From the NCBI RefSeq assembly GCF_025464955.1, contig NZ_JAODNM010000161.1, positions 1 through 64,000 on the forward strand: DNA of 64,000 nt, read 5' to 3'. This DNA comes from Amycolatopsis sp. (GTDB lineage Bacteria; Actinomycetota; Actinomycetes; Mycobacteriales; Pseudonocardiaceae). Below, piece by piece: positions 25,257-33,584 of the stretch. Numbering within the stretch: position 1 is the first letter of the stretch; the number at the start of each line of letters is the position of its first letter. The position numbers and the translations under genes were made by a program. Under the pieces are notes generated by a model. The model was not told the DNA's origin and made no database searches. It was given only the letters and a program-made list of their open reading frames with translations.

Positions 25257-25621
25257 AAGGGAGGGCACTTTTGTACTTTTGTGGCTCTTCGGTCGTCTGT
25301 GTGGGTGCTGGTTGCTGTGGACTGGCAGCGTTTTAGCGCAGCAAGGGCCGGGTCGTGTCGGTGTACGGCGAATGCCGGCGTCCGCAGCTGGGTGTGGGAC
25401 TCGCCGGTCTGAGTGTGGAACTCGCCCTCGCTGAACGTGGGACTCGCACAGCACATCGGCGAGTCCCACACTCCGGCCCGGCGAGTCCCACGTTCAAGCC
25501 GACGAGTCCCACAGTCACCACCAGCCGACCACACCCGCTGACCTCAAGAACATCACCCGGCACCCACTGAGGCGTCGCGGACCCACACGTACGACACAAG
25601 AGCCACTTTTGTGCCCTCCTT
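25257..25621. repeat. MITE-like block bounded by imperfect inverted repeats
   Basis: The left end (25257-25289) begins AAGGGAGGGCAC and ends TGGCTCTT. The right end (25598-25621), read on the other strand, begins AAGGAGGGCAC and ends TGGCTCTT. The 365-bp interval has no gene; its centre holds the mirrored repeat cluster listed separately. No transposase or clear target duplication is seen. Confidence 0.55.
25392..25512. repeat. Mirrored cluster of GTGGGACTCGC motifs
   Basis: Three plus-strand copies of GTGGRACTCGC (GTGG at 25394, 25415 and 25437; spacing 21 and 22) are followed by three minus-strand copies (CCAC at 25466, 25488 and 25509; spacing 22 and 21). The spacing is mirror symmetric around about 25453. 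Confidence 0.85.
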
Positions 25622-25636
25622 GCACACGCTAAGCAT

Positions 25637-25716
25637 CGCAACTCGACGGCGAGTTGCGATCGTTGTGCACGCGGGTAATGCGTGCGCGCAACGACCCCAC
25701 AAAAGCGCAAAAGTGG
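25637..25716. repeat. 22-bp palindrome and reversed CACTTTT element
   Basis: 25637-25658 is a single perfect copy of the CGCAACTCG/ACGG/CGAGTTGCG palindrome, preceded by GTGCCCTCCTTGC as at 7.6 kb. 25697-25716 reads CCACAAAAGCGCAAAAGTGG, the CACTTTT element in reverse. Confidence 0.8.
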
Positions 25717-25837
25717 GAGGTCGGTGGGCGTGAGGCGTGGACGGGTGTCCAAAAGGGCAGCGCTGAAAGTGGGGTGAACCTGCCTTGGGCGGGGTCCGTG
25801 TAGGAGGTGATTCAGTCTTCTACGGACAGGACGTGTC

Positions 25838-26971
25838 ATGTCGATTCTTTCCCCTGTACGACGTTCACTGGCCGTGCTCGCGGTCGCCGCCGGCGGTCTC
25901 GCGCTCGCGGTCCCGGCGTCGGCCGGCGCCAGCCCCGCATACCGCAACGACCACAACGGTCTCGGTACGCAGCAGGTGAACCTCGTCTCGGACGTTCCGG
26001 GTCAGGCTCCGCTGGTCGATCCCGACCTGGTCAACCCGTGGGGTCTCGCGCTCGGCACGACGTCGCCGCTGTGGGTGGCCAACGCCGGTAGCGACACCTC
26101 GACGCTGTACAGCTCGGCTCCCGGTGCGACCGCGGCCGCGAAGGTTGCGGCGGTCCGCGTCACGTTCCCGAGCAAGCCGACGCTGCCGACCGGCCAGGTC
26201 GCCAACAACGGCACGAACTTCGCGCTCACCACGGCCAAGGGCACCGGCCCGGCGAAGTTCATCTTCTCGACCATCACCGGCCAGATCGAGGCCTGGAGCC
26301 CGGCGGCCGACCCGCTGCAGGGTGACGCCGAGACCAAGGCCGTCGTCCCCGGCGCTTCCTACACCGGCCTCGCGCTGGCGACGGCCAAGGCCGGCGACCA
26401 GCTCTACGCCGCGAACTTCGGCCAGAACCGGGTCGACGTCTTCGACACGTCGTTCAAGCAGGTCAAGACTTCTTTCTTTGCCTTCAAGGACTTCTTCCTG
26501 CCGCAGGGGTTCGCGCCCTTCAACGTCCAGCAGCTCAACGGCAACATCTTTGTGACATACGCGAAGCCGGACCCGAAGACCCACGAAGCGCGCGGCAAGG
26601 GCCTCGGCTTCGTCGACGAGTTCACCCCGGACGGCCGGTTCGTCACCCGCATCGCGTCCCGCGGTGACCTGAACGCGCCGTGGGGCCTGGCGATCGCGCC
26701 CGCGAGCTGGGGCAAGCTGGCCGGTTCGCTGCTGGTCGGGAACTTCGGCGACGGCAAGGTCAACGTCATCTCGCCGGACCGCTACGGCCACTTCGACAGC
26801 CGCATCAGCGGTCAGCTGACCGACAGCACGACCGGCAAGGCCATCTCGATCCCGGGCCTCTGGGCGCTGCTGCCGGGTACCGCCACCGCCGGCGGCACCG
26901 ACTCGATCTGGTTCAGCGCGGGCATCAGCGACGAGACCCACGGTCTGCTCGGCGTCCTGCGCCACCCGTAA
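25838..26971 (+). CDS. Secreted TIGR03118-family protein (beta-propeller-like)
   Basis: 377 residues with a Sec signal peptide (cleavage near ASA, about 30) and repeated WGLA/NPWGLALG and GxLYAANFGQNRVDVFD segments typical of NHL-like propellers; family TIGR03118. No enzymatic function is established. A ribosome site is not obvious at the ATG (AGGACGTGTC). It ends at paired terminators. Confidence 0.8.
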   Translation: MSILSPVRRSLAVLAVAAGGLALAVPASAGASPAYRNDHNGLGTQQVNLVSDVPGQAPLVDPDLVNPWGLALGTTSPLWVANAGSDTSTLYSSAPGATAAAKVAAVRVTFPSKPTLPTGQVANNGTNFALTTAKGTGPAKFIFSTITGQIEAWSPAADPLQGDAETKAVVPGASYTGLALATAKAGDQLYAANFGQNRVDVFDTSFKQVKTSFFAFKDFFLPQGFAPFNVQQLNGNIFVTYAKPDPKTHEARGKGLGFVDEFTPDGRFVTRIASRGDLNAPWGLAIAPASWGKLAGSLLVGNFGDGKVNVISPDRYGHFDSRISGQLTDSTTGKAISIPGLWALLPGTATAGGTDSIWFSAGISDETHGLLGVLRHP

Positions 26972-26983
26972 CACCCGCACAAA

Positions 26984-27018
26984 AGCGCCTGCGCCGCGTA
27001 GGGGGCGGCACAGGCGCT
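26984..27018 (+). terminator. Hairpin after the TIGR03118 gene
   Basis: Arms AGCGCCTGCGCCGC and GCGGCACAGGCGCT with one mismatch begin 13 bp after the stop. Confidence 0.7.
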
Positions 27019-27024
27019 GGTCAG

Positions 27025-27074
27025 GACTCGTGAGCGTTGCGGCCGGTTCTAACCGGCCGCAACGCTTACGAGTC
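27025..27074. terminator. Bidirectional 24-bp-stem terminator
   Basis: GACTCG through CCGGTT (27025-27048) pairs with AACCGG through GAGTC (27051-27074), with one G-T position and a two-base centre. It sits exactly between the convergent stops at 26971 and 27076. Confidence 0.85.
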
Positions 27075-27075
27075 T

Positions 27076-29553
27076 CTATGGCCGGTGCAGCAGCTGGTCG
27101 AGGTAATCCAGCAGTTCGTAGTACGCGTCACCGATGAAGTTCCCGGTACTCGGCCGGAAACGCACGACCTGCGGGTCGTGGTCACTGGCCTGCTTCGCAA
27201 ACTCAGCGTTGACGTGCACCACGTCGTAGTCCACCCCTCGCGGTGCCTGCGACACTAGAAGGTGATCGAGAACCTGTGACTGGCCCTCGAAAACGTAGGT
27301 GTACCGCTCGTTCTCGGGCAGCCCGGCGACGAGGTCCTTCAGCTGGCCGCCGGCGGTCAGCGGCGCGATCGCGGGCGAGAACGGGAAGTCGTTCAGGTCA
27401 CCCGCGACGATCACGTTGGCGTTCTTGTCCGCGGCCAGGAGCTGGCCGACGAACTGGTGCACCTCGGTCGCCTGCTGCAGGCGCTGCACCTCCGAGCTCC
27501 GGGACGGCGGCTGGTTGCGGCCGTGCGTGGGCTGGTCGCCGAGCTTGGCGTCGAAGTGGTTCGCGATGACGAACACCGTGCGGCCACCGAAGACGAACTC
27601 GCCCGCCAGCGGCTTGCGGCTCGACTTCCACGCCACGTTGGTCGGGTCGATGCGTCCGGGTGACTGCGTCAGGTGCGCCTGGCCGTGGTCGGCGGTGACG
27701 CCGTCCGCGATGTTCGTGCCGCCACCCGGACGATCCACAAAGGACACCCGGGCCGGGTTGAACAGGAAGACCACCCGGATGTTGCCGCCTGGCTGGCCGC
27801 CGTCGGTCACGTCCTGCGGGTCGATCTCACGCCACTGGTAGCGCGGGCCGCCCGCGGCGACGATCGAGTCGGTGAACTTCGTCAGCGTCTGGTCGGCGGC
27901 GACCACGCCATCACCGACGACAGCCGGGCCGTTGTTGTCTTGGATCTCTTCGAGGTTCACCACGTCCGGGGTCGCCAGGTTGACGACGACGCCCTTCGCG
28001 AGCTGGTCGAACTTCGCCTGCGGGTCGACCGCGGACAGGTTCTGCACGTTGTAGGTCGCGACCGCGAGTTCACCCGTGCGCTGCTTGCGGGTGACTTCCT
28101 GCTTGAGGCCGTTGTCCTTCGCCGCGCCCAGGATGCTGGCGTCGAGCGTGTAACCGCCGAAGCTGCTGTACTCGACCGGGCCCGACGTCAGGCCGGTGAG
28201 CACGTCACCCACGTTGACCTGCGGGAACGGCTGCTGCGCGAACGGGATCAACGAAGTCACCTTGAGCACGCCGGTGTCCAACTTGTCGTAGCCGAGGTAC
28301 ACCGTGCCGCCGCGCGCGGTCGGGTGCTCCTGCGGCTTGTCGGTCACGTACAGCTCGCCGAAGGAGTTCGACGCGCCGACGACACGCGCGTCGCTGACGC
28401 TGACGGTCTCGCCTTCGTGCGACTCCCAGAAGTCCAGCGCGTACTTGGCCGGTTCCAGCGGCAGCGACTCGATGTTTCCGCCTGCCGAGGGCGCGTACAC
28501 CGCGGGCACGAGGTTCGGCGTGATCACGGTCGGCGCGGGCACCGGGTTGCCGCTGGAGTTGATCGTCCAGGTGGCAGCCGTGAGCTCGGTCGTCGACTGG
28601 TAGTTCGAGGTCGCGGGCGCATCCGGGTAGAACTCGCGGACGGTGCCGGTCGCGGTCAGCGCGTCACCGACGGCCACGGCCGGGGTGGTCGAGCCGGTGA
28701 AGACGAACAGGCCCTCACTGGTGCGCGGGTCAGCGTCGGGATTCGGGTCGGTGAACCAGAAACCGCGCGAAGAGCCGAACATCCGGATCGCCGTGACAAC
28801 GCCGGTGACGTCGCCGACCTTCTGGTCCTTGACCGGCGAAATCCGCGTGGTGCCCTGGATGTCGTGGATCTTCTCGCTGATCGGCGGCGGGCCGGTGGGA
28901 CCGCCACTCCCGGTCGTCTCACCCTTGGTGTTCGTCGGTGTCGGGTCGCCGGCGGTGAAGTCGACGGAGTTGTCGTCGGTGTCGGCGAGCGAGATCGCGC
29001 GCGCGACCGACGCCGTATTGGACGCGGCCGGCGCCGGGCTGCCCTCGCGGACGGTCGCCGCGCCGAAGCCGACGAGGTCCTTGATCCGCGGGTCGGCGGC
29101 GCAGTCGGCGGCGGTCTTGCAGGTCAGGGCTGCCGTGCCCTGGACGAGTGCGACGGTGGCCGCGCCACCGGCCATCGCGATGGTGCCGGTGGCGTCCGGG
29201 GTCGGCAGCGCGGTCGTGCCGCCGGAACCCTTCGACTCGGCCACCAGGTAACGGCCCCCAGGCGTCACGCTGCCGGTCAGCGGCGTCGTCTGCCAGGTGC
29301 TCGACGCGCTCGGCGCCGCCTGCAGGTACTGCACGGTGTAGCCGTCGAGCACGGCGGCGGCGGTGCCGCGGTTGCCGAGCTCGATGAAGTCGTTGGTCAG
29401 CGTGGCCCCCGAGTTGCCACCACCGCCGTAAACCTCGGAAATGACGGCGTCTGCACTCGGCGTCGCCATGGCCGCGGGCGCGGCTACGACGCCGATCGCC
29501 AGGCCGGTGGTCACGACTGCGGTGAGCAGGCGAGTTCTTCGGGTATTGGTCAC
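27076..29553 (-). CDS. Secreted endonuclease/exonuclease/phosphatase protein with lamin-tail domain
   Basis: About 825 residues. A Sec signal peptide (AAPAAMA) is followed by a lamin-tail-like beta domain (ADAVISEVYGGGGNSG, DFIELGNRGT), an OB-like middle region (DVTGVVTAI, GFWFTDPNPD) and a C-terminal EEP nuclease domain with NLEEIQDN, IANHFDAKLGD, VAGDLNDFP and ASDHDPQV, the metal and His residues of DNase I folds. This matches NucH/ExeM-type extracellular nucleases. A GTG at 29553 has the better-spaced AGGGGAC; the ATG at 29568 is the alternative. Confidence 0.88.
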   Translation of the reverse strand: MTNTRRTRLLTAVVTTGLAIGVVAAPAAMATPSADAVISEVYGGGGNSGATLTNDFIELGNRGTAAAVLDGYTVQYLQAAPSASSTWQTTPLTGSVTPGGRYLVAESKGSGGTTALPTPDATGTIAMAGGAATVALVQGTAALTCKTAADCAADPRIKDLVGFGAATVREGSPAPAASNTASVARAISLADTDDNSVDFTAGDPTPTNTKGETTGSGGPTGPPPISEKIHDIQGTTRISPVKDQKVGDVTGVVTAIRMFGSSRGFWFTDPNPDADPRTSEGLFVFTGSTTPAVAVGDALTATGTVREFYPDAPATSNYQSTTELTAATWTINSSGNPVPAPTVITPNLVPAVYAPSAGGNIESLPLEPAKYALDFWESHEGETVSVSDARVVGASNSFGELYVTDKPQEHPTARGGTVYLGYDKLDTGVLKVTSLIPFAQQPFPQVNVGDVLTGLTSGPVEYSSFGGYTLDASILGAAKDNGLKQEVTRKQRTGELAVATYNVQNLSAVDPQAKFDQLAKGVVVNLATPDVVNLEEIQDNNGPAVVGDGVVAADQTLTKFTDSIVAAGGPRYQWREIDPQDVTDGGQPGGNIRVVFLFNPARVSFVDRPGGGTNIADGVTADHGQAHLTQSPGRIDPTNVAWKSSRKPLAGEFVFGGRTVFVIANHFDAKLGDQPTHGRNQPPSRSSEVQRLQQATEVHQFVGQLLAADKNANVIVAGDLNDFPFSPAIAPLTAGGQLKDLVAGLPENERYTYVFEGQSQVLDHLLVSQAPRGVDYDVVHVNAEFAKQASDHDPQVVRFRPSTGNFIGDAYYELLDYLDQLLHRP

Positions 29554-29693
29554 CCTGAGTCCCCTCATCACTAGAACGGTCGACGCATCGTCCCCCAATT
29601 AAGTGAGAGGAAAGAAGACAATGCTGCAACAATTCGCAACATTTGGCCGCGGCACGCCACAAGCCACTCGAACCGCAAGTCGCTGAGCTGCGA

Positions 29694-30590
29694 TTATGCC
29701 TCAGGTAGCCGATCGAGGGCGGCTCGCAAAAACGCGTTACGACGGTCCGTTACCGCTTGTGCACGCAAATCAGTACGACCTTGGTCGTGAATCGGACTTA
29801 ACCACTTCTCTAGGCCAACTGGAGTACTCAACGCCGCAACGACATCCCAGTAAGCGACGTCTTCAGCCGGACGCCCGGCAGCCTGTTCCCAGCCGTCGAG
29901 GACGAGCTCGGCCTCGACGGGTCCGTTCAGCATCGCCGCGTCGCAGCGCAGGTTGCCGAGGTCGATCCCGGGATGGCCGACACCGGCGTATTCCCAGTCG
30001 ATCAGGCCCGTGCAGGTGTCGCCGACCCACAGTGCGTTGCCCTGCCACAGATCGCCGTGCACGAACACGGTCGGCCCCAGCGGCACGGGTAGGCCGTTCA
30101 GCCGATCCTCTGCTTCCGCGAACAGCTCGTCCGCGCGCCGGCCGATCGAGAAGTCGAACTCGTTGGTGTCCATCGAATGCCGTAGGAGGGGCAAGCCCGG
30201 TCGCGGCTCCAGTTCGACGGCGCTCAGCGCGGCGGCCGCGGCCCCCAACGCACGCAGGCGCTCGGGGGACGGATCCCGTGGGACGCGGCTGATCCCGAGC
30301 AGAACGGTGCTCAGAATCGCTGCCGCCCCGGCATCGGTCCCGTCGAGGTCGCTCGCGATCAACCTCGACGTGACCAGCGAGTGCTCCGCCGCGACCTGCA
30401 ACGCCGCGACCTCGGTGGCGAAGCGCTGACGGACGTACGCCGCACCTGCGTCGCCGAGCCGCAGGATCGCGGAGTCTTCGTTCGCGAAGCGGACCAGCCA
30501 CGGGCTGCCGCCCTCCCGCATCCCCCGCGCGTCGACGACCGCCGCACCAACCGCACGCGCCGCCCACTCCAGCGCTCTCGCCTCAGCCAT
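29694..30590 (-). CDS. Aminoglycoside phosphotransferase-fold kinase
   Basis: 298 residues with the APH/choline-kinase catalytic motif HGDLWQGNALW and the metal-binding DWEYAGVGHPGIDLGNL. The substrate cannot be read from sequence; homoserine-, choline- or antibiotic-type kinases share these motifs. It starts 10 bp after the TauD-type gene stop, so the two are co-transcribed. Confidence 0.85.
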   Translation of the reverse strand: MAEARALEWAARAVGAAVVDARGMREGGSPWLVRFANEDSAILRLGDAGAAYVRQRFATEVAALQVAAEHSLVTSRLIASDLDGTDAGAAAILSTVLLGISRVPRDPSPERLRALGAAAAALSAVELEPRPGLPLLRHSMDTNEFDFSIGRRADELFAEAEDRLNGLPVPLGPTVFVHGDLWQGNALWVGDTCTGLIDWEYAGVGHPGIDLGNLRCDAAMLNGPVEAELVLDGWEQAAGRPAEDVAYWDVVAALSTPVGLEKWLSPIHDQGRTDLRAQAVTDRRNAFLRAALDRLPEA

Positions 30591-30599
30591 GCGCTCAGC

Positions 30600-31532
30600 C
30601 TAGAACGGGCGGTCCCCGGCGATCGCGACACGCTCCGCAACCCTTGCGTACGGGTGGTAATCGTTGACGGCGTAGTGCTGGGTCGCCCGGTTGTCCCAGA
30701 ACGCGACCGAGTTCTCCCGCCACTGGAAGCGGACCTGGAATTCGGGCACGTGGGCCTGGTTGACCAGCAGGCGCAGCAGACGATCGCTTTCGTCGCGCGG
30801 CAACCCGACGATGTGCGTGGTGAAGGCCTGGTTGACGAACAGCGTGCGGCGGCCGGTTTCCGGATGCGTGCGGACGACGGGGTGCTCAACCGGCGGGAAC
30901 TCGTCCTGCCACCGCGCGAGCAGCTCCGGGTCGGCGAAGCGGTCGAAGCCGGGGATGAAGTCGTGCACCGCGCGCAGACCGAGGATCCGCCGCTGGACGT
31001 CGGCGGCGAGGTTGTCGTACGCGGCAGCCATGTCGGCCCACATCGTGTCGCCGCCGACGGGCGGGACCTCGATCAGCCGCAGCACCGAACCGAGCGCAGG
31101 GTTGGGCCGGAACGTGACGTCGGTGTGCCAGATGTTCTCGTAGCCCGGCATCGACGCGCCGCGTGAGAACCGGGTGACCTCGTCGGTGTCGCCCTTCGGG
31201 ATGAAGGGGTTCGTTTCGAGGTCTCCCCACTCGGCGGCGAAGGCTCGCTGCTGTGCGGGCGTGATGCGCTGGTCGCGGAAAAACAGCACCTTCCACTCCA
31301 GCAGCGCGCGGTTGAGCTCGGCCTTGAGCGGCGTGCTCACCGGCTCGCCGAGGTCGACACCCTCGATCTCGGCGCCGATCACCCGGCCCAGCGGCCGCAG
31401 AGCGAACAGCTCGTAGGGACGTTCTTGAACGCCTTCCGGCAACCTGCGGAGGACTCGAGGGCCCTCCAGGATGCCGTCGGCGGGGACGAGGGCGGACCTC
31501 AGCTGTGGACGGGCGGGCAGTTCGACGGACAT
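30600..31532 (-). CDS. TauD/TfdA-family Fe(II)/2-oxoglutarate dioxygenase
   Basis: 310 residues from an ATG after CGAGGAGCAACGCC. The iron-binding facial triad is visible as His136-x-Asp138 (NIWHTDVTF) and distal His286 (RATQHYAVNDY), with the 2-oxoglutarate-binding Arg near 297. Family members hydroxylate taurine, alkylsulfates or herbicide acids. No transporter or sulfonate gene is nearby, so the substrate is open. It forms an operon with the kinase downstream. Confidence 0.88.
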   Translation of the reverse strand: MSVELPARPQLRSALVPADGILEGPRVLRRLPEGVQERPYELFALRPLGRVIGAEIEGVDLGEPVSTPLKAELNRALLEWKVLFFRDQRITPAQQRAFAAEWGDLETNPFIPKGDTDEVTRFSRGASMPGYENIWHTDVTFRPNPALGSVLRLIEVPPVGGDTMWADMAAAYDNLAADVQRRILGLRAVHDFIPGFDRFADPELLARWQDEFPPVEHPVVRTHPETGRRTLFVNQAFTTHIVGLPRDESDRLLRLLVNQAHVPEFQVRFQWRENSVAFWDNRATQHYAVNDYHPYARVAERVAIAGDRPF

Positions 31533-31865
31533 GGCGTTGCTCCTCGGAGATCGCGCTGGGCGTGCGGAAACGACCACGTCCGCAGTGGACGTGGTGCTGG
31601 GTTGGGATCCGCTACGCGGGCGGCGAGCCGAGGCGGCCGCGGCGAACGAGCAACGCGGCGACGCCTTCACCCATCGAACGCGGCGTGGCGCGGTTCGACC
31701 ACGGGACGAGCTTCCTATCCCGAACGGTTGGCATGCCCCTGATGATCGGCCGCTAGCAGCCCGGCGTCAACCTTTCCATCATCTGGGAGCCGAACTCTGG
31801 TACTTCCGCCGTGCGTGAAGGCCACCTTCGCCACTTGGTATCGAAGGTGGCCTTGACGAAACGCG
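31533..31865. other. Gene-free leader and spacer
   Basis: About 330 bases without a gene. ACCACGTCC (31573-31581) and GGACGTGGT (31587-31595) form a 9-bp inverted repeat 41 bp upstream of the dioxygenase start, a possible operator or leader hairpin. The rest up to the terminator at 31818 shows nothing recognised. Confidence 0.45.
31818..31854 (-). terminator. Hairpin terminator
   Basis: Arms AAGGCCACCTTCG and CGAAGGTGGCCTT with an 11-base loop, just beyond the stop of the minus-strand gene at 31866. Confidence 0.8.
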
Positions 31866-32255
31866 TTAGTTGCTGAGCAGCTGGTTGAAGAACGAGCGGT
31901 ACCGGCGCAGCGCGATCCGGAGGTCCTCGGTGGGCGCTTCACCCTGACTCCACTGGGATTCCAGCTCGCTCTTGTGCTCGGCGAAGGTCGCGGCGAGTGA
32001 CTGGATGACCGCGGCGACGAGTTCGTCGGCCTCGCGGACCGCGGACTTCGGATCGTCGACGAAGGCCGTCTGGATGTCCTGCCAGTCGGCGCGGAAGGTC
32101 GTCACTTCGTTCACTGTGAACAGTTCGGGCACGGCTTCCTCGTTCGGCGTCGGGGAGTCCTGATTGGACTCTTCTTCGACGTCGGGTTCGACCGCGAGCA
32201 GGTCCTGAGTGCTCACCGCTCGGCCAGTTCCTACGTTGTCCTGCTCCATGGTCAC
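31866..32255 (-). CDS. Acidic protein of unknown function, paired with a membrane protein
   Basis: 129 residues with a disordered acidic N-terminus and a helical C-terminus (DWQDIQTAFVDDPKSAVREADELV, LRIALRRYRSFFNQLL). The helical part repeats the pattern of the upstream protein (QWALIQEQFVDRPAGAVTEADRVL, LRDAMVHYRTVFEDLL), so the two share a domain. The ATGA overlap shows translational coupling. Confidence 0.7.
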   Translation of the reverse strand: MTMEQDNVGTGRAVSTQDLLAVEPDVEEESNQDSPTPNEEAVPELFTVNEVTTFRADWQDIQTAFVDDPKSAVREADELVAAVIQSLAATFAEHKSELESQWSQGEAPTEDLRIALRRYRSFFNQLLSN

Positions 32256-32857
32256 TTACCGCCATTCGCTACGTCGTGGTCTTCGGCAGGAGTCCCGTTT
32301 CGGTGCCCACCGCGCGCGTTCTCCTCGCCGTCGGTCAGGAGGTCCTCGAAAACCGTGCGGTAGTGGACCATCGCGTCCCGAAGTTCCTCTGTGGACGCTT
32401 GGGTCCGCTCGTGTCCTCGCATGGTTTCGTGTGCGGTGCGGTAATGCTCGAGCGTCCGCGAATGCTTGACGGACAGGTCCGCGAGCTGCTGGTCGTACCC
32501 GTCGGTGGGATAACCGCGCTCGGCCATCAACGCCTCCAGCACCCGGTCCGCCTCGGTGACGGCGCCGGCCGGCCGATCCACGAACTGCTCCTGGATCAAG
32601 GCCCACTGGTGTGAATAACGCTCCTGCGCCGACGGGGTCAGCGGACGGATGTCCAGCTCCGCATGACGCTTCTCCCGCGCGGCCAGTTCACGCTGCGCCG
32701 CGCGCGGGTTCTCGTGATCGGAAACGGTCCGCTCGTACTCCGGGCCGAAGTTCTCCCGCAGGCGCTTCCGCTTCATCTCCTGGCTCACCAGCCAGGCGAC
32801 CGCGCCGATCACCACGACCACCGCGACGACAATGATGACAACCACCCACGTGGGCAT
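32252..32857 (-). CDS. Membrane-anchored helical protein of unknown function
   Basis: 201 residues from an ATG after AGAGGAGAAAACA. One N-terminal helix (about 4-26) anchors a cytoplasmic charged region with FGPEYERTV, EKRHAELDIRPLTP and the QEQFVDRPAGAVTEAD block. This layout is widespread in actinobacteria but uncharacterised. A SigB-type promoter-like sequence lies 50 bp upstream, suggesting stress induction. Confidence 0.75.
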   Translation of the reverse strand: MPTWVVVIIVVAVVVVIGAVAWLVSQEMKRKRLRENFGPEYERTVSDHENPRAAQRELAAREKRHAELDIRPLTPSAQERYSHQWALIQEQFVDRPAGAVTEADRVLEALMAERGYPTDGYDQQLADLSVKHSRTLEHYRTAHETMRGHERTQASTEELRDAMVHYRTVFEDLLTDGEENARGGHRNGTPAEDHDVANGGK

Positions 32858-32905
32858 TGTTTTCTCCTCTGGGTTTCGTCGAGCTACGCCCCCGACCTCA
32901 GTGGA

Positions 32906-32931
32906 ATGCCCCGCAACTGCGGTAAAGAAAC
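32906..32931 (-). promoter_or_regulatory. Possible SigB/SigF-type promoter
   Basis: On the minus strand GTTT (32931-32928), a 16-base spacer and GGGCAT (32911-32906) resemble the GTTT-N15-GGGTAT consensus, about 50 bp before the membrane-protein start. Confidence 0.45.
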
Positions 32932-33016
32932 CCTTATACCGCAACAAAATTCACGCTTCGGCCAACTGGCTGAACGCCATTCGACCACCTGCCCGACAGC
33001 ACCCCGGCCGCACCGC

Positions 33017-33100
33017 GAACGTCGAACTCACGTGTGGGAACGTCGAACTCACGTCGTCGAACGGCAAACTCGCGTGCGTGAGCGGGGGACTCGCGGGGGT
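33017..33100 (+). repeat. Four tandem 21-bp units with ACTC core
   Basis: Units start at 33017, 33038, 33059 and 33080. The first two share GAACGTCGAACTCACGT; the third and fourth keep ACTCGCG at the same place. They lie between a tRNA terminator and a gene promoter. The core and 21-bp period match the mirrored cluster at 25.4 kb. Confidence 0.8.
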
Positions 33101-33111
33101 GGAAAGCAAAG

Positions 33112-33142
33112 AGCGCCGGCTCCCGAAGGGGGAGCCGGCGCT
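33112..33142 (-). terminator. tRNA-Ser(CGA) terminator
   Basis: Perfect 13-bp arms (AGCGCCGGCTCCC and complement) with a 5-base loop, six bases after the tRNA 3' end. Confidence 0.85.
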
Positions 33143-33147
33143 GCTGG

Positions 33148-33235
33148 CGGTGGCGGTGGGATTTGAACCCACGGACGGGGGTTACCCGTCACACGATTTC
33201 GAGTCGTGCTCCTTCGGCCGCTCGGACACGCCACC
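33148..33235 (-). tRNA. tRNA-Ser(CGA)
   Basis: 88 nt on the minus strand: acceptor GGTGGCG/CGCCACC, anticodon stem CACGA/TCGTG enclosing CTCGAAA (anticodon CGA), a long variable arm and T-loop GGTTCAAATCC. Confidence 0.95.
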
Positions 33236-33283
33236 GCCGAGAACACTACCGGACGGCTTCAGCGCGTCTACAGGGCCTGGCCG

Positions 33284-33493
33284 TTAGTTGTCGGAAAACT
33301 TGTCCTTGGCGTCCTGAACTGCGCCCATGGCCTTGTCCCGCACGTCGTGCCCTGCTTCCTTGACCTCACCCTTGGTCTGGTCCGCCTTGCCCGAGTTCTT
33401 GAGGTCCTCGTTGCCGGTGGCCTCGCCGACCTTCTCCTTCGCGGCGCCGACGGCCTGCTCGACCTTGTCCTTGGCCTTGTCGAAAATACTCAT
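33284..33493 (-). CDS. CsbD-family stress protein
   Basis: 69 residues, highly charged and helical, with the CsbD signature (DKAKDKVEQAVGAAKEKVGEATGN ending in KGEVKEAGHDVRDKA, here quoted in parts). In Bacillus, CsbD is a SigB-controlled general-stress protein of unknown mechanism. A near-consensus SigB/SigF promoter lies 50 bp upstream, consistent with the same control here. GTAAGGAGCTTCC precedes the ATG. Confidence 0.9.
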   Translation of the reverse strand: MSIFDKAKDKVEQAVGAAKEKVGEATGNEDLKNSGKADQTKGEVKEAGHDVRDKAMGAVQDAKDKFSDN

Positions 33494-33542
33494 CGGGAAG
33501 CTCCTTACTCCTTCGCCTGCGGACTAACCGGTCTCCGATGGG

Positions 33543-33567
33543 GTACCCATCGGGCGCCGGACGAACC
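33543..33567 (-). promoter_or_regulatory. SigB/SigF-type promoter of csbD
   Basis: On the minus strand, GGTTC (33567-33563), 14 bases, then GGGTAC (33548-33543) closely match GTTT-N14-16-GGGTA. A SigB/SigF-type sigma gene is present at 55.5 kb. Confidence 0.6.
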
Positions 33568-33584
33568 CGCCGATGCGGCGTAGG

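Noticed and set aside
27673..29574. A 633-codon open frame on the plus strand, opposite the secreted nuclease
   Set aside because: It is the antisense shadow of a well-supported nuclease gene; long antisense frames are expected at this GC and it shows no domain or ribosome site.
31533..31720. A riboswitch in the dioxygenase leader
   Set aside because: Apart from one 9-bp inverted repeat I could not match any known aptamer core such as SAM or cobalamin boxes.
33017..33100. A short CRISPR array
   Set aside because: The 21-bp units abut without unique spacers and there are no cas genes.
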